Positions 20,555 through 31,471 of a stretch of 64,000 bases of DNA are shown one piece after another. A program made the position numbers and the translations under genes. Below the pieces are notes generated by a model. That model did no database searches. It had not been told where the DNA came from and saw nothing but the letters and a program-made list of their open reading frames with translations. The stretch is from Bimuria novae-zelandiae CBS 107.79 (Eukaryota; Ascomycota; Dothideomycetes; Pleosporales; Didymosphaeriaceae): assembly GCA_010015655.1 (NCBI GenBank), contig ML976656.1:2422119-2486118 (forward strand), in the 5' to 3' direction. The stretch's first letter is position 1; the number at the start of each line of letters is the position of its first letter.

Positions 20555-22290
20555 GGTACGGAACGTAAAGCTAATCTTTAGTTTGCTACGCTAACAGCTC
20601 CAGGAACATAAGGACACCGCCGGGCTTCGCAATCAAGATTGCGCTGGCAGAGATTAACCTATTAAGGAAACTACGTCGCACCAGCGGTCGCTCTATCAGT
20701 GAAAGAAAAGGTCGAGCGTCCCACCACTGGAAGCTTTGAATCACCAGCAGATAGGCGACGAGGGCGTTGTCCAGCTCACAATCAGATCGATCGTGTGAGA
20801 GTTTGTTGAAAACCATAACGTAACAGCTGAGCGAACAGGCCACCGCCGCCCGTCACAATCCCGTTCCAGCGACAGGCTCGCGACGTCGGGTGATTGGCCG
20901 TCTTGCATGTACACACATATGCGCTGCTATTTTCAGCAACGGGGCCAGGAACAGTATCTCGATGGAGGGCGACGTGCGTCCCCCTGCCCGTACGTGGAAG
21001 GAAGCCTGCGGTGCGCTGCGAGATACCAATACTGAGGAGGCATACATCCACATGTGGCCAGGGTCGCGCAGTGCGGCACTCGTCCCACTGCAACGATCTA
21101 GGCCGGTCCGGGAGCAGATAACCTTAATTCACCCGCCGTGCAGCTAGGTGATGGTGTGCTTGTCGTGGCCACATGGCCCGCTCGATGTCACTGTTGCTTG
21201 ATGTTGCTTCGACTCGTGCATGGCATCGCGTCAATTCAATTGGGAGTTCCGTTTCCTTTCCGATTCTTCCGCGCGAATCGCAGCAGCTTTCCAAGGTATT
21301 AGCCTGACCACGTGCATTCACCGGCCGCAGTGCCAAGCACGATTGACAATCAGGAAAAGTAACTTTTGCACAGAAGTGCGGCGCGTGATTCGTCTTTTCC
21401 GACGCGATTTTGCATTCAGCCTTTCGAGCTGGCTCATATCTGCCCCTTCAGCCATGCCTAGGCGTGCCTCCAAAAATACTCCCAGACTGAAACATATCCA
21501 CCCAACGTCTCTGGTTATGCCTGCCAAAGCAAGAAACCCACGCGCATTCGTCGCTGTAAAGTCTGCCAAAGGGTATGCACCGTTGTAGATTGTGAAGCCG
21601 CCAAAAGCGAGCGCTGTGAAGCAACAAATGCCAAGCCGTGAGGCTGAGTCGGCAGAAAATTTGTGTGATCAGGCCATACAAATAATATACATGGTCAAAG
21701 AAACGATAGAAAGAAGGAAAGGGAAACGAAAGCAAAAACGTAACGCCAAAGTAGCCAATCGGCTATCTCATGCAGCCTCCGGTGATTACCCAGTCCCAGG
21801 TGCACTAGCCAGTCATCGTGTACACGGCTGTCGCGGGGGTATACGGGAACGTGGGAACCGATCGTGAATCGTGATATCCAAGGTTGACGCGATTCATACA
21901 AGCGACGTTAAGACGATGTAAGTCTTGTGTTGCGGCGCGGAAAGCAATGAAGTAAAACGCTATGCGTGATTTCGAAATCGTAAATGTCATGATGATAGGG
22001 CGTGCCAAGCCAGGAGTCGAGCGAGTGTGGTCATCCGTCATAGTTCACAGCTGAGGCTAGTAAATGATGTGTATTGACTGCGCCTTGCTCAAGCCTTCTT
22101 GAATTGGTGTCGGCTAAATTGGATAGGAGGCAATTGGGGTCCCGGACTAGGGTAAGAGCCAAGCGTATGAACCGATACAGGTGGAAGAGTAGGTGGTGCC
22201 ATGCCCAGATTGTGCTGCGGAGTCTGTCCAGCGCTGTGCGGAAGCTGCGACTTCAGTTTGTTGGGGTCCCTGGACGATCGTTCAGCCTCG
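20555..22290. other. Intergenic, no recognised gene
   Basis: About 1.7 kb of mixed composition downstream of the zinc-cluster gene. Frames at 21220-21588 (+) and 20782-21093 (-) show no conserved motif. I cannot support a gene here. Confidence 0.5.
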
Positions 22291-24179
22291 TCAATTCGTC
22301 CAGATAGGAGTAGCCGTCACGAACCCGCTGGGGTTTTGGTATCCAAAAGGAGGCATACCAAAACTGAATGGATGTGGTTGTTCCGGTACTGCGTAAGGAG
22401 GACCGGTTGCAGGTGAACCCAGCGGGGACGTGTAGGACGAGGTACTGTACGTAAGGTCGACGCTCGTGCGTGGTACTTCGAGATAAGGCGAAGTCGGGCC
22501 TGACGCCAATCCGGGCAAACTGGCCGCCGGGAAGAAACTGAGTGGCGATGGCGCAAATGCTGGAGATAGACTCTGACCGAAGCTGTACTGTGCTAGTTGA
22601 TTTTGCAAGTCCATGTTGAGTGCCTCCAAGTTGTACGGCGTCTGTGGTACCGGAGTGCCTTCTCCAGCCTGCTGTCGCATCCATTCTCGGCGGGTCTTAT
22701 ACGAGGTCGCAACCTCATTAGGATATTGAATCAGATATGAGACAGACTGGGTCCGGTCGTCGTACGAGGGGTTCTGGTAACCTTGGACTAGGAGCACTAT
22801 CTCTTCCAAAGGACCCAGAGACCGGTTGGCGCAGAAGACAGCACCAATCTCGGGGAACATCGGTTCCAAAGCAAGTGCAGTCGCGTAGAAATGAGCGAGG
22901 ACAACCAGCACAGTAGCATCGCCGTGCTTTGCAGCTAGCAGTGAGATGGGTACCCAAAAGAGCCACTTTCGCAACGCATAGAGCTGACCGAACTGTTCTT
23001 CAGCAGTTTGTGCAGCGCCTGATGCACGGAGACGTTCGATGTAATTGCGAAGATGCTCGACCCACTTGCCTTCTTGTTCGTGGCGGGTGAGACTGAGATA
23101 GGGTTGCAGTCGTGCCAAGGAGTTCTGTATGTCTGAGAGTATGTTGGAATGCTCCCGCCGGGTCTCTGGTGAGATGGGTGAATAAGTTTGGTTCATGAAT
23201 GTGTTCCCAGGGAACGGGGACTGTTCGGCAATATACTCGGCAAACATGGACTCATGTCGCCACGCCTGCATTGCTTGAATGACCTGGTAAACATAAGTAC
23301 ATATCGTCATTGACCTTGAGCAGCGTACCGTTTTCGTTCCAGTGACTAAAGAAGCCCAGCCTCGCCTGTGTATGTTAGTCAGTCAGGCCTCGCAAAGCGC
23401 AAAGTCACTAGCCTACCAATCGGTTGCTTGCCATGCGAGGAGTAGCGAAGACGCGAGCACCGCATCTGAGTTGAGTTTGGTGAAGTTCGCAATGCCTTCA
23501 TGCAAGCCCTTCAAGGCAATGCCCGCGTGATGAAACGCAAGATTTCGCGTTTCACTCGACTGACTGATCCACGCCAAATGAGACGCGGAAAATGCGAGAA
23601 TAGAGTGCATCACAAAGGGATGCGATGCGGCGATGCTGAGGAATCTGTTTTCGTCAGCGCAGTTCGCCTAGGGAGTACCGAATACGGGAATCTAATAATA
23701 CGAAATGCGTACTTGGGCATCATGTCTGTCCAGAGTGTGAGTTTGGACGTATGATGCGAAAACATCTCGTTTGAGATGGTAGCCACGTGGTGGACTAGGC
23801 GTAGGTCATTTTTAGGGAAGAGACGCCATTGTGGCTGGGGGTAAACAGGCAGATGTTCGAATGGCCAAACTCCCGTATGTCGCCATTGCTCGATAGTTGC
23901 ATCGATCTCAGGCGTCCAGAGAAGATTGGGTTGCTGTGGGGACCTTGGTGACTCTGGAGGTACCAATGCTGCTGGACTGTCCATGTAGTCGCAGCGGACC
24001 TGGTGTTTCGTGCAGTTACGGCTACCAGGTTTAGAAAATTTCGAGCTTTGTTGAATTGCTTGAACTCACCATTGAGGAAAGGTTTCGTCACATCGAATAT
24101 GTCTCTTTTTGCATGTTTTGCACCCCTTTCGGGACTTAGTATGGCTGCGCCTGGAGGGGCCTCCACCAGGTCCTGCCAT
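22291..24179 (-). CDS. Zn2Cys6 transcription factor, Upc2-like
   Basis: A fungal binuclear zinc-cluster regulator. Exons 24179-24070, 24021-23713, 23635-23417, 23365-23329 and 23283-22291 join to 555 residues. The zinc cluster is complete: Cys20, 23, 30, 37, 40 and 47 (GCKTCKKRHIRCDE, then CRNCTKHQVRCDY). Cys37 is split by intron 1. The rest follows the layout of the sterol-uptake-control (Upc2/Ecm22-like) group: FVMHSILAFSASHLAW, WQATDWRGWASLV and VIQAMQAWRHE are recognisable. The tail after about residue 430 is Pro/Ser/Tyr-rich and probably disordered. No biosynthetic genes adjoin it, so its target is unknown. The upstream frame stays open for 80 codons with another Met, so a longer N-terminus is possible. 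Confidence 0.9.
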
Positions 24180-27100
24180 TGTTGTAACAGAAGCAAGGGA
24201 CTCTTTTTTTTTTTTTTGAAGATCTCGAGGAAGAAGCGAAGCTGGGCCGATGAATGACTGATCTCGGTGTGTGAAGCGCTGAAGTATCCTGTAGGCTGGT
24301 GATGGAGCGGTTGAATAGGTGACTAGAAGCTGGCGGGGGCGGAGTATATGCAGGCTGCAGATCTGATGGCGGGTAGTAACACGAGTATGGGAGCGGAAGC
24401 CGATGACGGACTGAGACACGTTTGGAGGCTGAAGCTGGATGCTTGGAGATATGTATATAGCCCGGGGCGGCTGGAAAGATTAATGTTAGGGCTGAAAAGT
24501 GATATGAATGCGGAGGAGTGCGAAGTGTTCCCGCACAGTGACAGGCATTAGAGGATGGACGACAATGAGAGCGGAACTGGGCAAAGTGTATGGGAAGCAG
24601 CCCCTGCAGATGGTCTATGCGGGTTCCGGACAAGGCTTCAGTCTAGAGTAGAGGTGGGCAGGCCAGAGACACACGGCCGGCATGGAATCGGACTCGCACA
24701 GTGACTTGTGCTTCTGTGCAGAGCAAAAAACGTCAGGGAGGGGCCCTGTCATTGATGCGGGAGGGTTGATGCCCACAAATAGCAGCCTAGCCTCGAGAAG
24801 GGGTTGGCAGCCGGCAAGCGGCGAGACGGGAAAGACTAGCAAGGGTAGGGTGAATGTATAGCGGGAGCTACAAACAGGCGATAGAGTGATTCATGGACGG
24901 GGCCTTTGCTCATGCTCGTATGACATAGCCCCCAGTGTAACTCCCGTGGGGATCAATCCCTATCCAGGGCCATGGACCGACCGGGTCGAGGACGGCTGCC
25001 TGGCTCCAACAGAGCGTCTCCCGCCAGTCCCCAGTCGGTAAAGTGTCTCATCGGATTGCAGTTAGCACACTCGGTACGCAGAAACATCATGGCCTGAGTG
25101 ATCCTGGCATTACCACAACTCGGTTGCCCCAAACTTGGGGTCCTCTGCGAACAACAAGGCCAGTGGCCGTCGGCCTTTCCTCTGCGCATGGGTAAGCCAC
25201 GAGCCGTCTTTCGGCGGGGCCCTGTCGACCTGTCACAATTGGAACATGTCGCGACGTTTGGGCGTCGGCGTGCAGCCACCGCGCTACCTTTTGTCCGCCT
25301 GCTTGCGACCAACAACTTTAACGCTGGCGGCGCAAAACGGCTGGGGTTAGCCCTTGATGGCCCGAGAGCCGACGCGCGCGCCCTCCACGGGCCGTATGGG
25401 GGAGGTAGGCGTCGATTTTGACTCCATACACAGGGCACAGGGCATAATAACTCTAACTCGTGCGGTGGAGCTGTGCTCTAGTTCAGGGACACATAGTTCA
25501 GCTCATAGGCCCGTGCATACAGCGAGAGATGCCAGGCTGGGCCCTGAGTCGGCTGGAATGGCAGCAAAGCAACCCCCAATTCACTTTGATGAACTGGCGT
25601 CCGGGGCGAGCCAATAGCATCGATTGAAGATGAGGGTCGCTGATGCGAGGCAGCGATGGGCGAGATCGCTTAGGCCTGACGGGACGGGGTCCAATATCTG
25701 AGCCCAAAAATAGCGTTCTTGGCCGCAGCACAAGAACCCGTCTCAAAAGCGTCACCAGACAGACGAAACAAGAGAGGCACGCCTGCTAAGAGCCATTGCA
25801 CTGATCGGTCGCTATCTCTGGGGGCAGCATCGGAGTCGGCGCACAAGTAGTGTTTGAGCTCAATGACTGAGCAACTAGCGGTACTCAAGCTGCTCGACTG
25901 ATGCTGGTGTACGCAGGCCCGCTTCAGCGCTCCTGCCAGCGCTGTGGCTAAATGGGAGACCAGCAATGCCAATAGACGACCCGCATTTGTTGCAGGTAAA
26001 ATTTTAGGAGTTCCTAGGCCAGCGAAGCCCAGGCAGCGGGTTAGCCACGGCGCGAGCGGCGTGCCACGAGCCGCCGTCGGGTCTTCTTTTGGCATGTCGA
26101 CGGTGACACGATGCAGGACCAGAGCTCCAGAACGATGGCCCGCGTTCTGCTGTGTGGCAGATAGGGCTGCTGTTGTGACCGCTGGGAGCGCGTGTCGGAC
26201 TCCATTCCATGCGACGCGGGATAAAGAAGCAAAAAAAACGATGTACGAGAAGGTGGAGGAGTGTGAATGGCGCCTGTAGCCAATGAGCTGGCCGAGGCAC
26301 CGTGGGCAACGACGTCCGGCTTGATTTCGAGCAAGACCAAGCGAAAATGTGTCGTCGCAGGTAGTGGATGGCTAGATATGGGAGCCACCAGGGACAAGCG
26401 CGGTGGTGAGGTTAGCCGGGCGGAGCATCTCGCGCCTCCAAAAATAGAGATAAACTCTTTTAAGCTTGAGCGCGATGCCAGGAACCCTAGCGCTTGTGGG
26501 GAAGGCCCAGGGTCGACGAAAAACCTCTACCACTCGAGTCCTCGCTCTTGCATCTACCATTGTTGTCGAAGCCAACGAGCGTGATGGAGCCAAGACGGCA
26601 AGACGTGACGAAGGTTTGTTTGTATGTACAATGCCAACAACGACCTCCTCTGGGCCCGCAAGCCACATGTGATGATGGGTTGTGACAGAGCCAGGGCCGC
26701 ACAACCGTAGCCCGCGAGCCTCCAGGTCGCCGACCACCTTAAAATAAGTCCCCTGTCTGCTGCTACTGGTCACACAGAGGCCCGTCAGACGAACACATGT
26801 CCCCACCTACCGGGCCACGGACCTCTGATCTTCTGAAGCTAACTTGTGACGTCTCGCTATGCTCTCTTGCACAAGTGCATAAGCTCCCGCTGGGCTCAAC
26901 ATCTGACCTCTGTACTCAAATCGTAGAGTCATTTGATGTTATCGTCCTCCTTACCTAATCTCTCCATCGTGATCACAGATTTCAAAAGTCTTCGAGTAGT
27001 TTTTGCGTTGCCAACCCGAATGCGAACTGCTCTGCATATCCAAGCCTGTCTTTCATGCATACCCGGCTACGCGATGCGTCCAGCATAGGCTTCGCTTCGC

Positions 27101-28514
27101 CCCGAGGATTGATACACTATCATATGGCCGTTAAATCTGTAAATCAATGGATGGCAAGACCTACAGGCTTTCAGCATAAACAAATTCGGCCCGATGCGGC
27201 AAGTGGGTGAAGAAGTCATGTAGGACAGCATAGCCACCTGTAGCTACTCACCTCAACGCCACCCCTGTAACTGTCTTGACAAGAGGCGTCGACCAGCTCC
27301 ATCGTTCTCCACATATTCGACTCCTCACTTTCGCTCATGCCTCCCTCACCACGGGCCCAAACGTTCCTTCCTCTCATCTGCTGAATGTGGTGCTTAACTC
27401 CCTACCCTACCACGCATGTTCGCTTCCTTCCCCAATTCACCCATGTCACTTCATCCTCCTCGTCCCGCTGCACAGACCCGCCCTCCCCTTCTTCCCTCAC
27501 CCCACACTATGTCTTCAGCTCCTCTCCTCAAATTAGCAACTCTCACCCGCCTGTGTGGAAAACCCCTACTCATCTATACATAGGCGTCGCGGCCTGTCTG
27601 CATCGCTGTGCACCCATGACCCCAGCTGCCGCCGGTGGTCTGGAACATACAGACATGCAGGTCCTTGTACATGGCACCGGCGGCCGCAACGGATAGATCC
27701 ACTTGGCCATGTGTGGCAAGTGAGGGCGCATTTCTTGGTCTCCGCCCGACGCGAAGCGCATACCAAGCCCTTCCACGGGAGGCCGTGCTTGACGCCTCTA
27801 ATCCGCCTCCCTAACATCTACAGTAAAGATCCACGACTTAGTCGACGGAGTTATATCTCCGCCTGGTGCATTTGGTGTGGCCAGCACGCCGTCCCGCCTT
27901 CGTATCTATCCTTCAGAAACGGCCTGTTCGCGTTACATACGTTGTGGATCAGAAATAGAAGCTACGTACAAGTGGACGAGTAGGAAAAATGAGAGACAGA
28001 CTTGCACATTTGGAAATGATCCGACTCCACGTCTCTGTCTCACGGAAGATAAGAATGACGGCACTATATCGAATATCGCTGGCTGTGAAGCGGAGAAAAA
28101 CGTTACCTACTGCTATGTATCATGTCTTGCCCGGCTAAGCGTGGCTCGACAGAGATGGAAAGAATGAACGCCGGAAAATGTCGAGTGGTGATCGATAAGA
28201 ACAGCCCCGCTAGCATCGATGGGTGAAATCCAAACCAACAGTGGCAACTTGCCGTCTGTCGGTGATCATCGCCCTATGTAGAAACAATCGCTGAAATGTC
28301 TATACATGCCGAGAACCCACACCCCATGTTCCTCCTCGTAGATCGTCATGCACATCCATTGCCCATGCGGTACGTTTAATCCCTTCCGTCCTAGCTCCGG
28401 CCTTCGAGTGACTGCTCATTATCATCGAAAACGTTCCTCATATCTCGTCTCGCGTGCCGTAAAAGTCCATCACAAAGATCTGGCGCTTGCGGCCTGTGTA
28501 AAAATAGGTCGCAT
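24180..28514. other. 4.3-kb stretch with no convincing gene
   Basis: Lies between the starts/ends of the zinc-cluster gene and KAP104. It begins with a T14 run at about 24206-24219 in the presumed leader of the zinc-cluster gene. It is otherwise GC-balanced, with a pyrimidine-rich strand at 27280-27540. The many short overlapping frames show no family motif, signal or repeat. It may hold regulatory sequence or untranslated exons. Confidence 0.5.
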
Positions 28515-31471
28515 TCAGATACCGTACAAGTCCCGGAACTTCTGGCGATGAGGTGCAGGTAACCCTGCAAGGAAGCCGTCGAAGTCGGGTATCATGGTCT
28601 TGTACTGCTCGAGGACCTGCAGCACTAATGTTAGCATTGCATTCTAAATCTGCGTGGACGTAAAAGCGCTCGCCTTTTGAAACGTGTCCCACAGGGCCGT
28701 ATGACCGGGTGTTGGACCGTTGAACAGACTCCGTTGGGCTTTCGACATCTCATTGAAGAATTGCAGAAGAGATTGCTCCATTGCAGAAGGGTTTGCGAGG
28801 ATGATCTGCATGAAGCCCGTAAGTGCATGTCCCTTCTCGTCGGTCCACATCACATTCTCGATTGCCCGGATGAATGGAGGAGCAATCTCTGCGAGATGCG
28901 GCGCAAGAAACTGCGGGCAGCCTAGGCCCAACCGACCGAGGGCAATTGCGGCATTTTCGTTTAGTGAATCCGGTACGTTAGGCGTGAAGAGAATAGTTGC
29001 GATCTTCTGCAGCAATCGCTCGATGTACTGCTGCATTCCATCCTTTTCTCTCATTGCTATCTCGCCAACCGACCAGCAGGCGTTGTTGATGACGGAGAAT
29101 CCAGTCTCCTTCCCGTCGATCAGGACCTGAGAAAGCTCCAGCTGTCCGATCAAGACTTCCATGAGCTCTGAAAGGTGCTCTCGTAGCGGGTCGAAAACAT
29201 AGATCGCACAGTCCCCGAGTAGTGCGTATGCGGATTGTCGCACGTCGTTGTTATCATCCTTCATACAAAGGCAAAGAAGTTGGAAAAAGTTCTGGGATGA
29301 ACCGACAAGCTCCGCGCTTGAAGACGGGTCAAGTGCTTGTATGATTGCGCTGACTACATCCAAGCTTGTCACTAGGAAGTCCTTGTCTGGCACGTCCAAG
29401 GTGGGATTGGTAGTGGCTAGCAGAGCTTCCTGTAAATTTCGATGGATTATGTTCATGCATCGGGAGAAGATGCCAGGGGCGTATCGCTTGAAAGCTCCGC
29501 CAAGGGCCGTAGCAACATACGAAAGACATTCGAGAAGAGGGAACATCTCTCGTGATTGATCGGAGACCTTATTCCAGCGTTCGATAAGTGCAGGCATGAG
29601 TATGCTGACGAGGTCATCCTGTGCAAGAGCTGGTCCGACATGTTCAGCGAGTGTCTGAACACAATCGTACAGAATGAACATGTTCCGGTACTGGTATTTG
29701 GCAAAACATTGGACGAATTGCCTGACAATGATGGAACAGTACGGAACCAATTCTTTGTTGGCCTTCTCTTCCAAGTTCGCGAAAGCTGAGGCGGCTGCCT
29801 CTTGCACTCGCTTGTTGCGGTCAAGCATCCTCTGCAGAATACCGTCCATCATAGGAACAAAGAACCGTTGCTTGCCGTTTTCATCCTGGTGGGAGGCCCA
29901 GCCTGAATATCGGCCCAAAGACCAACAGGTGATTTGGCGCACGACAGGCTCGGAATCCCCCAAGAGCGTGATCATGTAGGGTGTTAACATGGGTAGATGT
30001 GGCTCGACGTCACTCATGCAACCGTCAGCGATTGCACCCAGGGCCAAGACAGCAGCCTCTCGGTTTGGCCATTCTGCATGACTGAGGTTTGTTGTTAGGT
30101 ACGGAAGGGTGGCCTCGAATACAGGTTCATGGAAAACCGATGCCAGTACGTCCAATGCTGCAGCTGAACACTTCCTAAGGTTCCACTGCTCTTCGGGATC
30201 GCCGACTGAATCATCGTCGTCAAAATCGTCAATTTCTCCGTCGCTCAATCCGTCGTCATCCATACTAGGAATGGCAGTCCCGTTGACATTCGGTGTTTCG
30301 CTTCCATTGGCGGCAGTCGTTAGTCGAGCTGACCTGCTAGTGGCAAACGCAGGCTTGATGTCTTCTTCCCGGTCTTCGAGTTCCGCGTCCTCTTTCTCCC
30401 CCTCCAACCTAAGGATATCGTCCTCGCCGTAAACCATGCTTTCTAACAATACGGGGACGATTTTGGCAAGGTAGGGACCAAGGTGCTCACGCATCTTCTC
30501 ATCCTCGGCTGCGCATAGCCAGAACTCGGCGGCGTCCAGAGCAAGGTCTGCATCTTCAGGGTTCCGTTGTTGTGTTACCATGTAGTCAACTAAACCCTCC
30601 ATGTACGGTGTTATCTTTTCCGGTGCAATGTCGGCGATGTGCACAAACGAGCGGCATACGTGTTTTCGCACTTCATTGCTAGGGTCCGCAGATAGGCTGA
30701 AGAGTTGCTGTAATAAGGTGTCCATGTTCTCCTGGACTGCTGCGGGGTTGTCGGGTATGAATACGTTCGCCGCTGACAGCGAATCCGCACGTACTTTAGG
30801 CAGTGGGCTGGTGGTAAATTCGAGCAGTTTTGGGAACAGGAAAGTCAGGGCGCGTTGTCCTCCGGCGTGTTCGTGGTTCAAAGCCTTCTTGTTGTCTTCA
30901 CAAATTTTCAGCAGCGCACCCATCGCACCTTCTTGCGCGTGTTGCGGAACGTTGCCGTCCGCATTGCTGACCAGAGCAACAAGATCAGACAGCACCTGCG
31001 ACCATCCCAGAAGACCGCCCTGCCGTACAATCTCGGTGACGACGTTACCCGCATAGCTTCGCATTTGCGAGTTCGGGTCCTGCAAGCCCAGCAATATAGT
31101 TGATTTTATGTACGACTTGGAAGTGTCGGGCATGGTCTTGTAGCCAGTTTTGACGTCGTTTTTGAGCATCACGGCGGCCGCAGCTCGCGCCTGGAAATAG
31201 CTTGTGGCGTCCATATTGACCGCAGGCGGCGGCTGCCCGTTTGAGAAGACGTAGGCAAGATATTTGTCGATATCGGGCGAGGCCGTGGCCTGCTTAAGCA
31301 TCTGTAGCGACATCAGCGATTAGCACTTCCACACAAGAAAGGCGCATGGCAGGTTGGTTCAATACGCACAATTTCGGCATTCTTTTGGGCGTTCGGGTTC
31401 TGGCCACTCAGCGAGTCTCGCAGACACTCTGCGAGCTGCCGCAGAGGCCCCTCTTCCGGTTGCCACGCCAT
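28515..31471 (-). CDS. KAP104: Transportin (karyopherin beta-2, Kap104)
   Basis: Imports PY-NLS cargo such as hnRNP-type mRNA-binding proteins into the nucleus. Exons 31471-31370, 31301-28674 and 28616-28515 join to 943 residues. The start reads MAWQPEEGPLRQLAECLRDS. HEAT-repeat helices run through the chain. An acidic loop (DDDGLSDGEIDDFDDDD) sits just before EEQWNLRKCSAAALDVLA, the family's hallmark. WSLGRYSGWA, SVINNACWSVGEIAM and NENAAIALGRLG are also typical. The last exon gives VLEQYKTMIPDFDGF and ends YGI, as in other transportins. The final intron (28617-28673) begins GC rather than GT, with a TGCTAAC-like branch site and normal AG end. Confidence 0.95.

Noticed and set aside
25000..27000. 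CRISPR-like or tandem arrays in the gene-free interval
   Set aside because: No regularly spaced repeats seen on reading either strand, and the genome is eukaryotic.
22291..31471. A secondary-metabolite or nutrient cluster controlled by the Zn2Cys6 factor
   Set aside because: No synthase, transporter or tailoring enzymes lie around it; neighbours are empty sequence and a housekeeping karyopherin.
2833..31471. Functional nuclear-import neighbourhood (Mtr10, Kap104, SmE)
   Set aside because: Two karyopherins in one 64-kb window is noteworthy but they are 23 kb apart with unrelated genes between; chance is sufficient.
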